Below are positions 1 through 5,031 of a stretch of 5,575 nucleotides of DNA, piece after piece (within the stretch, counting starts at the first letter, position 1; each line of letters opens with the position of its first letter). The stretch is from an uncultured Chlorobiales bacterium (lineage in GTDB: Bacteria; Bacteroidota; Chlorobiia; Chlorobiales; Thermochlorobacteraceae): assembly GCA_937959145.1 (NCBI GenBank), contig CALGMC010000205.1, forward strand, positions 1-5,575. Direction: 5' to 3'. The translations under genes and the position numbers were made by a program. Below the pieces are notes generated by a model. That model searched no databases. It was not told where the DNA came from and saw nothing but the letters and a program-made list of their open reading frames with translations.

Positions 1-35
1 AAAAACGAACAAAGCGACGTGTAAGTCGCCTTGTT
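1..35 (-). terminator. Intrinsic terminator of the 98-aa gene
   Basis: Read on the minus strand, positions 35-25 and 18-8 form an 11-bp stem (one G-U wobble, otherwise fully paired) around a 6-nt loop (24-19). The stem is followed by CG and a run of five T at 5-1, at the window edge, so the T-tract may be longer. It begins 35 nt after the stop codon at 71. The wobble would be an A-C mismatch on the plus strand, which also lacks a T-run directly after the stem, so the terminator points leftward. Confidence 0.78.
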
Positions 36-70
36 GGAATTTTCTTGAAATACAAAAGTGTGCTTTCTGC

Positions 71-367
71 TTACACGCGGCGCGTCGCCATGATTTTTTC
101 GCCCCATTTATCTACGAACGATGGGTTTTGATAGTCTGAAAGTGCCTCAATAGGAATGTCAATCGTGCTTTTATCGGTGAAGCGTGCACGAAATCCGCCC
201 GCATCTTCTATTGTTTCAAGCACTCGGTCGTAATAGGCTTCGCCTTTGTAGCGGTCAAGATGAAATGCCATCTCATATCTTCCTAATTCAGGATACCTCG
301 CTTTTAGTTTTCGAACGATAGCGACGATTTTGTTTTCAATTCCCACAGTATTTACTTGTTCCGTCAT
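71..367 (-). CDS. Uncharacterised small protein, 98 aa
   Basis: I do not recognise a family. The ORF runs from ATG (365-367) to TAA (71-73) and is supported as real by a good promoter about 50 bp upstream and an intrinsic terminator downstream. The product is soluble-looking and strongly charged, with no signal peptide or membrane segment. Residues 10-52 are rich in Lys, Arg, Glu and Tyr and look helical (KIVAIVRKLKARYPELGRYE, then a helix around YYDRVLETIEDAG). Residues 57-75 look like short beta strands (GGFRARFTDKSTIDIPIEAL). The C-terminus ends in a basic ATRRV. No Cys residues and no metal-binding or catalytic motif are visible. No Shine-Dalgarno sequence precedes the ATG (the upstream bases are CCAAAACGATT). 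It appears to be a monocistronic unit, transcribed away from the SanA-like gene, so the neighbours give no functional hint. Confidence 0.7.
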   Translation of the reverse strand: MTEQVNTVGIENKIVAIVRKLKARYPELGRYEMAFHLDRYKGEAYYDRVLETIEDAGGFRARFTDKSTIDIPIEALSDYQNPSFVDKWGEKIMATRRV

Positions 368-413
368 AATCGTTTTGGTTTAGAATTTGAAAAGGCGACT
401 TGTGCGATTTTTG

Positions 414-445
414 CAAATATACTTCCCCTTTGCACGCAATTCAAA
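414..445 (-). promoter_or_regulatory. Promoter of the 98-aa gene
   Basis: On the minus strand, TTGAAT (444-439) and TATATT (421-416) are separated by exactly 17 nt, a good sigma70-like match. The same bases also fit the Bacteroidota-type pattern: TTTG (445-442), a 20-nt gap, then TATATTTG (421-414), matching TAnnTTTG. Predicted transcription start is near 409, giving a leader of about 40 nt before the ATG at 367. Confidence 0.6.
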
Positions 446-492
446 CGCCTCTGATAACAATTTTCAATATCGGGGATTTTCATATTGAGATG

Positions 493-522
493 TTGAAAAA
501 GAACTCTTCATCTCACTATATT
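493..522 (+). promoter_or_regulatory. Promoter of the SanA-like/isocitrate dehydrogenase unit
   Basis: TTGAAA (493-498) and TATATT (517-522) are separated by 18 nt, a good sigma70-like arrangement. The predicted start near 529 gives a leader of about 60 nt that carries the tandem 13-mer. This promoter is back to back with the one for the 98-aa gene; their -35 elements lie about 50 bp apart. The region between (445-492) is AT-rich and shows nothing I can name. Confidence 0.5.
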
Positions 523-538
523 CTTTAAATTGATTCCT

Positions 539-564
539 GAATAAGTTCAACGAATAAGTTCAAC
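539..564 (+). repeat. Perfect tandem 13-mer in the leader
   Basis: GAATAAGTTCAAC occurs twice, head to tail, at 539-551 and 552-564. Each copy contains the short dyad GTTCAAC (GTT-N-AAC). The array lies about 10-35 nt downstream of the predicted transcription start and ends 27 nt before the ATG at 592. It could be a simple duplication, a repressor operator or an mRNA element; the sequence alone does not decide. The first copy overlaps the in-frame stop (TGA, 538-540) upstream of the SanA-like gene. Confidence 0.9.
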
Positions 565-591
565 CTTCTCAACGCTTCCAACCTTGAAACG

Positions 592-1248
592 ATGAATTGG
601 CTTAAAAACGGATTGATTGTTTTCGGCACGCTTTCCGTCTCGGTGTTTGCAGGCGCACTGCTTTTGATTTATGAAACCTGGCGAGAGTGTGAAGAAATGC
701 CGTCGCCATCGCTTTCCGCCGCGATTATCTTCGGCAACGAGTTTTCGGAACAAGGCGACATCACGCCTGACCTTCGTCTGCGATTAGACAAAGCCATTGA
801 ACTTTACAAAGAAGATAAAGCGACGCTTTTCATTTTAAGCGGCGGCAATCCCAATGTCTCACTTGCCGAGCATGAAGTAGAAGCGATGAAAACCTATTTG
901 GTTGAAAAAGGATTGCCATCGCATCATATTGTCTTGCAAGCCAAAGCGGGCAACACGATTGACAACATTCAATTCGCAAAGTTGCTTTTAGATAGCCTTG
1001 AATGTGAAATGGTGTTCGTCATTACAGGCAAGCCCCAACTTTGTCGCGCTCTGTTGATTACCGAACAAAGCGGGATTCCGTCGGTAGGTGTTGCGGCGGA
1101 AGTTTCAGGCGGCTTTTTGCGTCTGTGCCTTGTTTCCTTTCAAGAATCCATTCGGTTGCTTTATTTTCTCGCGGTTGAACAATGGCAAATTCCTGATGAA
1201 CTGTTGATGCCGGAATTTGACCCTCAACTTCGCTACACATCACTTTAA
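592..1248 (+). CDS. SanA/YdcF-like DUF218 membrane-anchored protein
   Basis: 218 aa, close to the length of E. coli SanA (239). Residues 7-27 form one hydrophobic N-terminal segment, probably an uncleaved anchor placing the domain in the periplasm. The DUF218 core follows: AAIIFGNEF (43-51), a DLRLRLDKAIELY helix (60-72), the LSGG loop (82-85), AEHEVEAMKTYL (92-103), and the AGNTIDN motif (119-125). The family is linked in E. coli to envelope barrier function (SanA, vancomycin resistance at high temperature), but its biochemistry is unsettled. Odd point: the usual FH..RA segment reads KPQLCRA (147-153), so the family His appears to be Gln149. The ATG at 592 is the only reasonable start, since an in-frame TGA lies at 538-540; it has no Shine-Dalgarno sequence. 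The dehydrogenase gene starts 30 bp after the stop, so the two are probably cotranscribed. Family assignment is firm; function is not. Confidence 0.85.
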   Translation: MNWLKNGLIVFGTLSVSVFAGALLLIYETWRECEEMPSPSLSAAIIFGNEFSEQGDITPDLRLRLDKAIELYKEDKATLFILSGGNPNVSLAEHEVEAMKTYLVEKGLPSHHIVLQAKAGNTIDNIQFAKLLLDSLECEMVFVITGKPQLCRALLITEQSGIPSVGVAAEVSGGFLRLCLVSFQESIRLLYFLAVEQWQIPDELLMPEFDPQLRYTSL

Positions 1249-1278
1249 GGCATTCAATTAAAAACCATCATTCGTAGT

Positions 1279-2283
1279 ATGTCTCACATCATTACGCTTC
1301 TTTCGGGAGACGGCATCGGTCCGGAAATTACCGCCGCCGTCAAGAAAATTATTGCCGCTTCCGGCGTTCAAATTACGTGGGAAGAGCATCTTGCGGGCAA
1401 ACTCGCCGTTGAAAAATTTGGCGACCCACTCCCCCAAACCGTGCTTGATTCCATTTTGAAGAACAAAGTTGCCTTGAAAGGACCGCTGACGACGGAAGTC
1501 GGCAAAGGCTTTAAGTCCGTCAATGTTCAACTTCGCAAAACGCTTAATCTTTACGCCAACTTGCGTCCTGTGAAGTCTATTCCGGGCACGCGAGCGCGCT
1601 ACACGAATGTTGATATTGTGGTTGTGCGTGAAAATACCGAGAGCCTTTATGCAGGGATTGAAAATGAAATCGCGCCCGGCGTTATTCAAGCCTCGAAAGT
1701 CATTACACGCGAGGCATCGACGCGCATCGCGAAATTCGCCTTTGAATACGCCCGCTCGCACAAGCGCAAAAAAGTTTCAGCCATTCACAAAGCCAACATC
1801 ATGAAATTGGCGGACGGGCTTTTCCTCAAATGCTGTCAGGAAATCGCCAAAGACTATCCCGAAATCGAATACAATGAAGTGATTGTCGATAACTGTTGCA
1901 TGCAATTGGTCATGAATCCACTTCAATTTGATGTGATGGTGCTTGAAAATTTGTATGGCGATATTGTCTCGGATTTGTGCGCGGGATTGGTCGGCGGCTT
2001 AGGCGTTGTGCCCGGCGCAAATATCGGCACGGAAGCCTGTGTGTTTGAGGCGGTTCACGGCTCTGCGCCCGACATTGCAGGCAAAGGCGTTGCTAATCCA
2101 ACCGCCATGCTTCTTTCCGCCGTCATGATGCTTGAACATTTAGGCGAAAATAAAGCGGCAGAACGGATTATGAACGCTGTTTATCGCGTGCTTGGGGAAG
2201 GCAAGGTGCTCACGCCCGACTTGCGCGGCGAAGCCACAACCATGCAATACGCCGATGAAATTGTGCGCTTCATAGAACTATGA
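1279..2283 (+). CDS. icd: NAD-dependent isocitrate dehydrogenase
   Basis: 334 aa, full length for the short NAD-type class, cytosolic. It oxidatively decarboxylates isocitrate to 2-oxoglutarate in the TCA cycle, or works in reverse in organisms with the reductive cycle. Mg-isocitrate residues are visible: Ser80, Asn82 and Arg86 (KSVNVQLRK), Arg96, Arg117 and Tyr124 (VVRENTESLYAG), Lys171 (HKANIMK), Asp204, Asp228 and Asp232 (YGDIVSD). Spacings match E. coli Icd (for example Asp204 to Asp228 = Asp283 to Asp307). The Ser and Asn at 80/82 favour isocitrate over isopropylmalate. In the cofactor site (VHGSAPDIAG, 259-268), Asp265-Ile266 replaces the Lys-Tyr of NADP enzymes, which indicates NAD. 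Wording throughout closely resembles the human IDH3A chain. The ATG gives the normal N-terminus (IITLLSGDGIGPE); no Shine-Dalgarno sequence. It sits downstream of the SanA-like gene without its own visible promoter. Homoisocitrate dehydrogenase is the main alternative. Confidence 0.92.
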   Translation: MSHIITLLSGDGIGPEITAAVKKIIAASGVQITWEEHLAGKLAVEKFGDPLPQTVLDSILKNKVALKGPLTTEVGKGFKSVNVQLRKTLNLYANLRPVKSIPGTRARYTNVDIVVVRENTESLYAGIENEIAPGVIQASKVITREASTRIAKFAFEYARSHKRKKVSAIHKANIMKLADGLFLKCCQEIAKDYPEIEYNEVIVDNCCMQLVMNPLQFDVMVLENLYGDIVSDLCAGLVGGLGVVPGANIGTEACVFEAVHGSAPDIAGKGVANPTAMLLSAVMMLEHLGENKAAERIMNAVYRVLGEGKVLTPDLRGEATTMQYADEIVRFIEL

Positions 2284-2323
2284 TTATAGAACGATGATGA
2301 TGCATTTGATAGAATGCTTGAAC

Positions 2324-3244
2324 TCACATCATGTCGACGCGCTTACGAAGGTAAGCGAGCAATGAGCGGTCGAAGGGTTCTGATGTGTCAAACAAAACAT
2401 AGTCTATCCCGTTGTCGGTGAGGTCGCGCCGCAGTTTTCCGATGTGCGCTTCAAACGCGCTGAGGTATGCGGCGTGAATCTGTTTCGGCGAGGTTGTTAT
2501 GACTTCTCCTGTTTCCAAATCCAAGAGTTCCGAATCGCCCCCGATTTCAAAATCTCGCTCTACTTTATCAAGCAAGTGAAAGGCAATCACTTCGTTTTGA
2601 CGATGGCGAAAATGTTTGAGTGCGGCAACGGTTTTATCGACCTCGTCCCAAAAGTCGCTGATAATGATGATGAGACTGCGCTTGTCCAATCGCTTGGCAA
2701 ATTCAGAAAGCGCATTGGCGGTGCTGGTTCTTTCGCCTTGGGATTCAGAAACGAGTTTGCTTGTTTCGGCGAGGGTTTTAAGGATTAAGGTTTGATGCGA
2801 CGATTTTACGCTTGGCGGAAAGAACTGATGAAGTTTTTCGCTGTAAGTTACGAGACTGACGGCGTCGCGCTGTTGAACCATCAAGAGCGTCAGGGCGGCG
2901 GCAAGGTAGGCGGCGTATTCAATTTTCGGCAGAAATTTTTTGTCCGAAGAATAGCGCATGGAGCTTGATGTATCCAGCAGAATGTAAGAACGCAGATTTG
3001 TTTCTTCTTCGTATTGCTTGACGTAATACTTTCCCGTTCGAGCATAAACACGCCAATCGACATGCCGCACTTCGTCGCCAAATGTGTATTGCCGATGCTC
3101 CGCAAATTCAACACTGAAGCCGTGATACGGGCTTTTGTGCAATCCTGTAATAAATCCTTCTACAATCGCTTTTGCTTTGAGTTCAATAGACTTCAGCGTA
3201 GAAACCGTCTGCGGATTTAGGTATTTGCGATAGTCTTCGGGCAT
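2324..3244 (-). CDS. DUF58 protein with vWA-like MIDAS motif
   Basis: 306 aa, full length for the short, membrane-segment-free DUF58 class. The signature block at residues 38-82 (SPYHGFSVEFAEHRQYTFGD, HVDWRVYART, VKQYEEETN) is nearly textbook. A MIDAS-type metal site follows: Asp91-Thr-Ser93-Ser-Ser95 with Met96, a Thr around 173-175, and Asp197 in IIIISDFWD. The C-terminus FDRSLLAYLRKR (291-302) is also typical. Family members usually work with a MoxR AAA+ ATPase, which is thought to remodel or load targets using the vWA protein as adaptor; no MoxR gene is in this window. The start follows the epimerase stop by 3 bp (TGA-GCG-ATG), so translational coupling is likely, and no Shine-Dalgarno sequence is seen. 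It converges with the dehydrogenase gene, 40 bp apart, without a clear terminator. Downstream Bat-type genes are absent. Confidence 0.92.
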   Translation of the reverse strand: MPEDYRKYLNPQTVSTLKSIELKAKAIVEGFITGLHKSPYHGFSVEFAEHRQYTFGDEVRHVDWRVYARTGKYYVKQYEEETNLRSYILLDTSSSMRYSSDKKFLPKIEYAAYLAAALTLLMVQQRDAVSLVTYSEKLHQFFPPSVKSSHQTLILKTLAETSKLVSESQGERTSTANALSEFAKRLDKRSLIIIISDFWDEVDKTVAALKHFRHRQNEVIAFHLLDKVERDFEIGGDSELLDLETGEVITTSPKQIHAAYLSAFEAHIGKLRRDLTDNGIDYVLFDTSEPFDRSLLAYLRKRVDMM

Positions 3245-3247
3245 CGC

Positions 3248-4234
3248 TCAAAGCAAGTGATTCATCTTGTAGTATTCGTAGGCGTGGACGATGCTTTCTT
3301 CGGGCTGTCGCACTTTAAGCCCAAGTTCTTGAATGGCTTTTTGTGGCGTGTAGTAAAAATACTTCGTTGCACTTAAAAGGATTTCACGATTGGCAAGTGC
3401 GGTTACACGCCTGATTTTACGGGCGTTTTCGGTCAGAGCCACAAAAATTTTGACAATGCTTTCGGTGATTGGAACAAAGACTTTCGGCGCACCGACGATG
3501 CCGCAGATGAGGTCGAAGAGTTCTTTGTAGGAAAGATTCTTCCCGCCCAAAATATATCGTTCGCCCGTTCTGCCTTTTTCCATCGCCGCAAGATGCCCAT
3601 CAACAACATCTTCAATATCCGACACATTCACGCCGCCTGAGGGATAAACGGGCACTTTTCGCAAATACAAATCGCGAATCAGCATGCCCGCATTAAAGTT
3701 GATGTCGCCTGCGCCAAAAACATAACTTGGATTGACAATCACGCAATCCAGTCCTTTCTTGACCGCTTCGGCGACTTCCAATTCAGCAAGGTGCTTGGAA
3801 GTGTAATAATCAACTTTGAGGTCGCCTAAATTCCACTCTTGCGATTCGTTGGCAGGCTGTTTTGTTCCTGTAATTCCGATAGCGGAAACGGAACTTGTGT
3901 AGACGACGCGCGAGACGCCGTTTTCCCTTGCGGCATCGAGCAAATTGCGCGTCCCTGCGACGTTGATGTTGTAAAGTTGTTCGCGCTTTCCCGAACCGAT
4001 GTAGGCTTTTCCCGCACAATGGTAAATCTGTGAAACGCCTTTGGTGGCTTCATCAAGCGACGCCTTATCGGTAATATCGCCGTAGACGATTTTCACGCGC
4101 GATTCGAAGTCGCTGATGGCACGGTGGCTGGATTTTTTGCGCATCAAGATGCGCACAGGATAGCCCAATTCGACAAGACGACGCGCCAGGTTTGAGCCAA
4201 TAAACCCTGTCGCGCCCGTTACTAAAACGTCCAT
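3248..4234 (-). CDS. NAD-dependent epimerase/reductase, extended SDR
   Basis: 328 aa, a typical full-length extended short-chain dehydrogenase, cytosolic. The Rossmann nucleotide motif GATGFIG (7-13) is intact, followed by YGDITD (51-56), YHCAG (71-75) and NVAGTRNLL (91-99). Catalytic residues are visible: Ser114/115 in YTSSVSAIG (112-120) and Tyr143-x3-Lys147 in YYTSKHLAE. The C-terminal half (VNPSYVFGAGD at 167-177, then SDIEDVVDGHLAAMEKGRTGERYILGG) matches the group annotated as dihydroflavonol-4-reductase-like or hopanoid-associated sugar epimerase (HpnA-like). The likely substrate is a nucleotide sugar or a related ketone/alcohol; I cannot specify it. No hopanoid genes lie alongside, so I give no symbol. 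The start is supported by GAGGAG 8 nt upstream, the only good Shine-Dalgarno in the window. The DUF58 gene follows after 3 bp. Confidence 0.9.
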   Translation of the reverse strand: MDVLVTGATGFIGSNLARRLVELGYPVRILMRKKSSHRAISDFESRVKIVYGDITDKASLDEATKGVSQIYHCAGKAYIGSGKREQLYNINVAGTRNLLDAARENGVSRVVYTSSVSAIGITGTKQPANESQEWNLGDLKVDYYTSKHLAELEVAEAVKKGLDCVIVNPSYVFGAGDINFNAGMLIRDLYLRKVPVYPSGGVNVSDIEDVVDGHLAAMEKGRTGERYILGGKNLSYKELFDLICGIVGAPKVFVPITESIVKIFVALTENARKIRRVTALANREILLSATKYFYYTPQKAIQELGLKVRQPEESIVHAYEYYKMNHLL

Positions 4235-4242
4235 AGTTCATT

Positions 4243-4248
4243 CTCCTC
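4243..4248 (-). promoter_or_regulatory. Shine-Dalgarno site of the epimerase gene
   Basis: GAGGAG on the minus strand, 8 nt before the ATG at 4234. It settles the start. A closer out-of-frame ATG (4241-4239) would be too near the site and opens only a short shadow frame. It is notable because none of the other four visible starts has a comparable site. Confidence 0.75.
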
Positions 4249-4287
4249 AATTTTGGGGTTCTTGCATAGCGAACGCAAGTTACACCT

Positions 4288-4316
4288 GCTATAAATGTTC
4301 TTTATGTGTTTTTCAG
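4288..4316 (-). promoter_or_regulatory. Possible promoter of the epimerase-DUF58 pair
   Basis: On the minus strand, CTGAAA (4316-4311) and TATAGC (4293-4288) are spaced 17 nt apart; each matches 4 of 6 consensus bases. The predicted start near 4281 would give a leader of about 46 nt carrying the GAGGAG site. The -35 overlaps the edge of the stem-loop at 4315-4343. The match is moderate only; the pair could instead be transcribed from further upstream. Confidence 0.33.
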
Positions 4317-4343
4317 CACAGTTCAGTTCATCAAAACCGTGCT
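4315..4343 (-). other. Stem-loop after the lipoprotein gene
   Basis: On the minus strand, AGCACGGTT (4343-4335) pairs with AACTGTGCT (4323-4315): a 9-bp stem with one G-U wobble and an 11-nt loop. It starts 9 nt after the lipoprotein stop codon, as a 3'-end hairpin would. No T-run follows on this strand (the next bases are GAAAAACAC), so it is not a canonical intrinsic terminator; it could be an RNA-stabilising or processing hairpin. On the plus strand the stem has a mismatch, and the T-run at 4356-4363 lies 12 nt away. Confidence 0.4.
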
Positions 4344-4352
4344 CACTTTCAA

Positions 4353-4934
4353 TCATTTTTTTTGAGCCTTTGACTTTGGCGACGCTTTTGATGTTTCATT
4401 TTTTGCAGATGCAGTCGCCGCCGTCAATTTTTCGTTTTCGATTTCTTTTAGCCTTGCCTTCAGGTCTTTTTCAACTTTTTCATGCGCCTCCATTGAAGCC
4501 TCAAGTAATGGCTTGGCTTCAACATACATCTCGTCGTAAGTCTTGAAGTCTTCATCGATGAGCTCCGTGCTGTATGTGAAATTTAGAGGCTGATTGAGTT
4601 TCTCCAACAGGGATTTCATGCCATCTATAGCCGTTTTAGCCTTTTCTAAGTTTTCATTGTGCGAATCGACAATTTTGCGATGCTCTTTTGTAAGCGCGTT
4701 ATAGACGGAATCGGCTTTACCCTTGCGCTCTTTTTTCAATTTGGCATTGATTTCATCAAACTCTGCTTGTTCTTTTGCGAGATATTCAGCCGTGCCTTCA
4801 AACTTCGCCACTTCTTGTTCCATCGTTGCGAGCGATTTTTGAATATTGTCAATGAGTTTTTTTTGGTGCTCACTTGGCTTGCAAGCCGTCAGAGAAAGAG
4901 AAAGTAGTGAGAACAGGACAATGTTGCGGACCAT
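4353..4934 (-). CDS. Coiled-coil lipoprotein of unknown function
   Basis: 193 aa. A lipoprotein signal peptide is clear: MVRN, a hydrophobic stretch (5-14), then the lipobox L15-T-A-C18, so Cys18 would be lipidated. The following Lys-Pro does not suggest inner-membrane retention (no Asp at +2), so outer-membrane anchoring is likely. Residues 21-112 are charged and heptad-like with many Glu, Lys and Leu, indicating a long helical coiled coil. A break around NQPLNFTYS (114-122) is followed by a second helix (125-170). The last 23 residues are a low-complexity Ala/Ser/Lys tail (TAATASAKNE, then SPKSKAQKK), probably disordered and able to contact peptidoglycan or other anionic partners. I do not recognise the family. 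No Shine-Dalgarno sequence precedes the ATG at 4934. It lies 97 bp downstream of the BMP-family gene on the same strand, which may mean cotranscription. Coiled-coil proteins give weak homology hits, so a name from similarity should be treated with care. Confidence 0.85.
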   Translation of the reverse strand: MVRNIVLFSLLSLSLTACKPSEHQKKLIDNIQKSLATMEQEVAKFEGTAEYLAKEQAEFDEINAKLKKERKGKADSVYNALTKEHRKIVDSHNENLEKAKTAIDGMKSLLEKLNQPLNFTYSTELIDEDFKTYDEMYVEAKPLLEASMEAHEKVEKDLKARLKEIENEKLTAATASAKNETSKASPKSKAQKK

Positions 4935-4996
4935 TGATTGTTGGCGTTAAAAGTTTTTAGAGTAAAGGTTTATCAAACACCTTGAATTGAGACTGC

Positions 4997-5025
4997 AAAA
5001 TAGAGAACGCAGAATGTTCATACAA
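4997..5025 (-). promoter_or_regulatory. Weak promoter candidate for the lipoprotein gene
   Basis: On the minus strand, TTGTAT (5025-5020) and TATTTT (5002-4997) are spaced 17 nt apart, with 3 and 4 of 6 consensus bases. The predicted start would leave a leader of about 55 nt. Nothing stronger is visible in the 97-bp gap after the BMP-family gene, and that gap has no convincing terminator, so read-through is equally possible. Confidence 0.22.
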
Positions 5026-5031
5026 TTTTCT

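Noticed and set aside
1258..1761. 167-aa minus-strand frame opposite the isocitrate dehydrogenase
   Set aside because: It lies wholly antisense to a gene with every catalytic motif intact, and its translation is Arg/Asn/Phe-rich without recognisable domains: a shadow frame.
2302..2317. Terminator between the convergent dehydrogenase and DUF58 genes
   Set aside because: Only a 5-bp stem (GCATT/AATGC) with a 6-nt loop is present and neither strand has a following T-run; not enough to call.
2444..2788. 114-aa plus-strand frame within the DUF58 gene
   Set aside because: It is antisense to the MIDAS-containing coding sequence, with no promoter or ribosome site; the product resembles no family.
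4261..4279. Inverted repeat CTTGC/GCAAG before the epimerase as a riboswitch or operator
   Set aside because: The stem is only 5 bp around a 9-nt loop with no conserved riboswitch core; such short dyads are common by chance.
5001..5020. Terminator after the BMP-family gene
   Set aside because: Only 4-bp stems (such as CTGC/GCAG and GAAC/GTTC) can be drawn in the 97-bp gap, and none is followed by a T-run.
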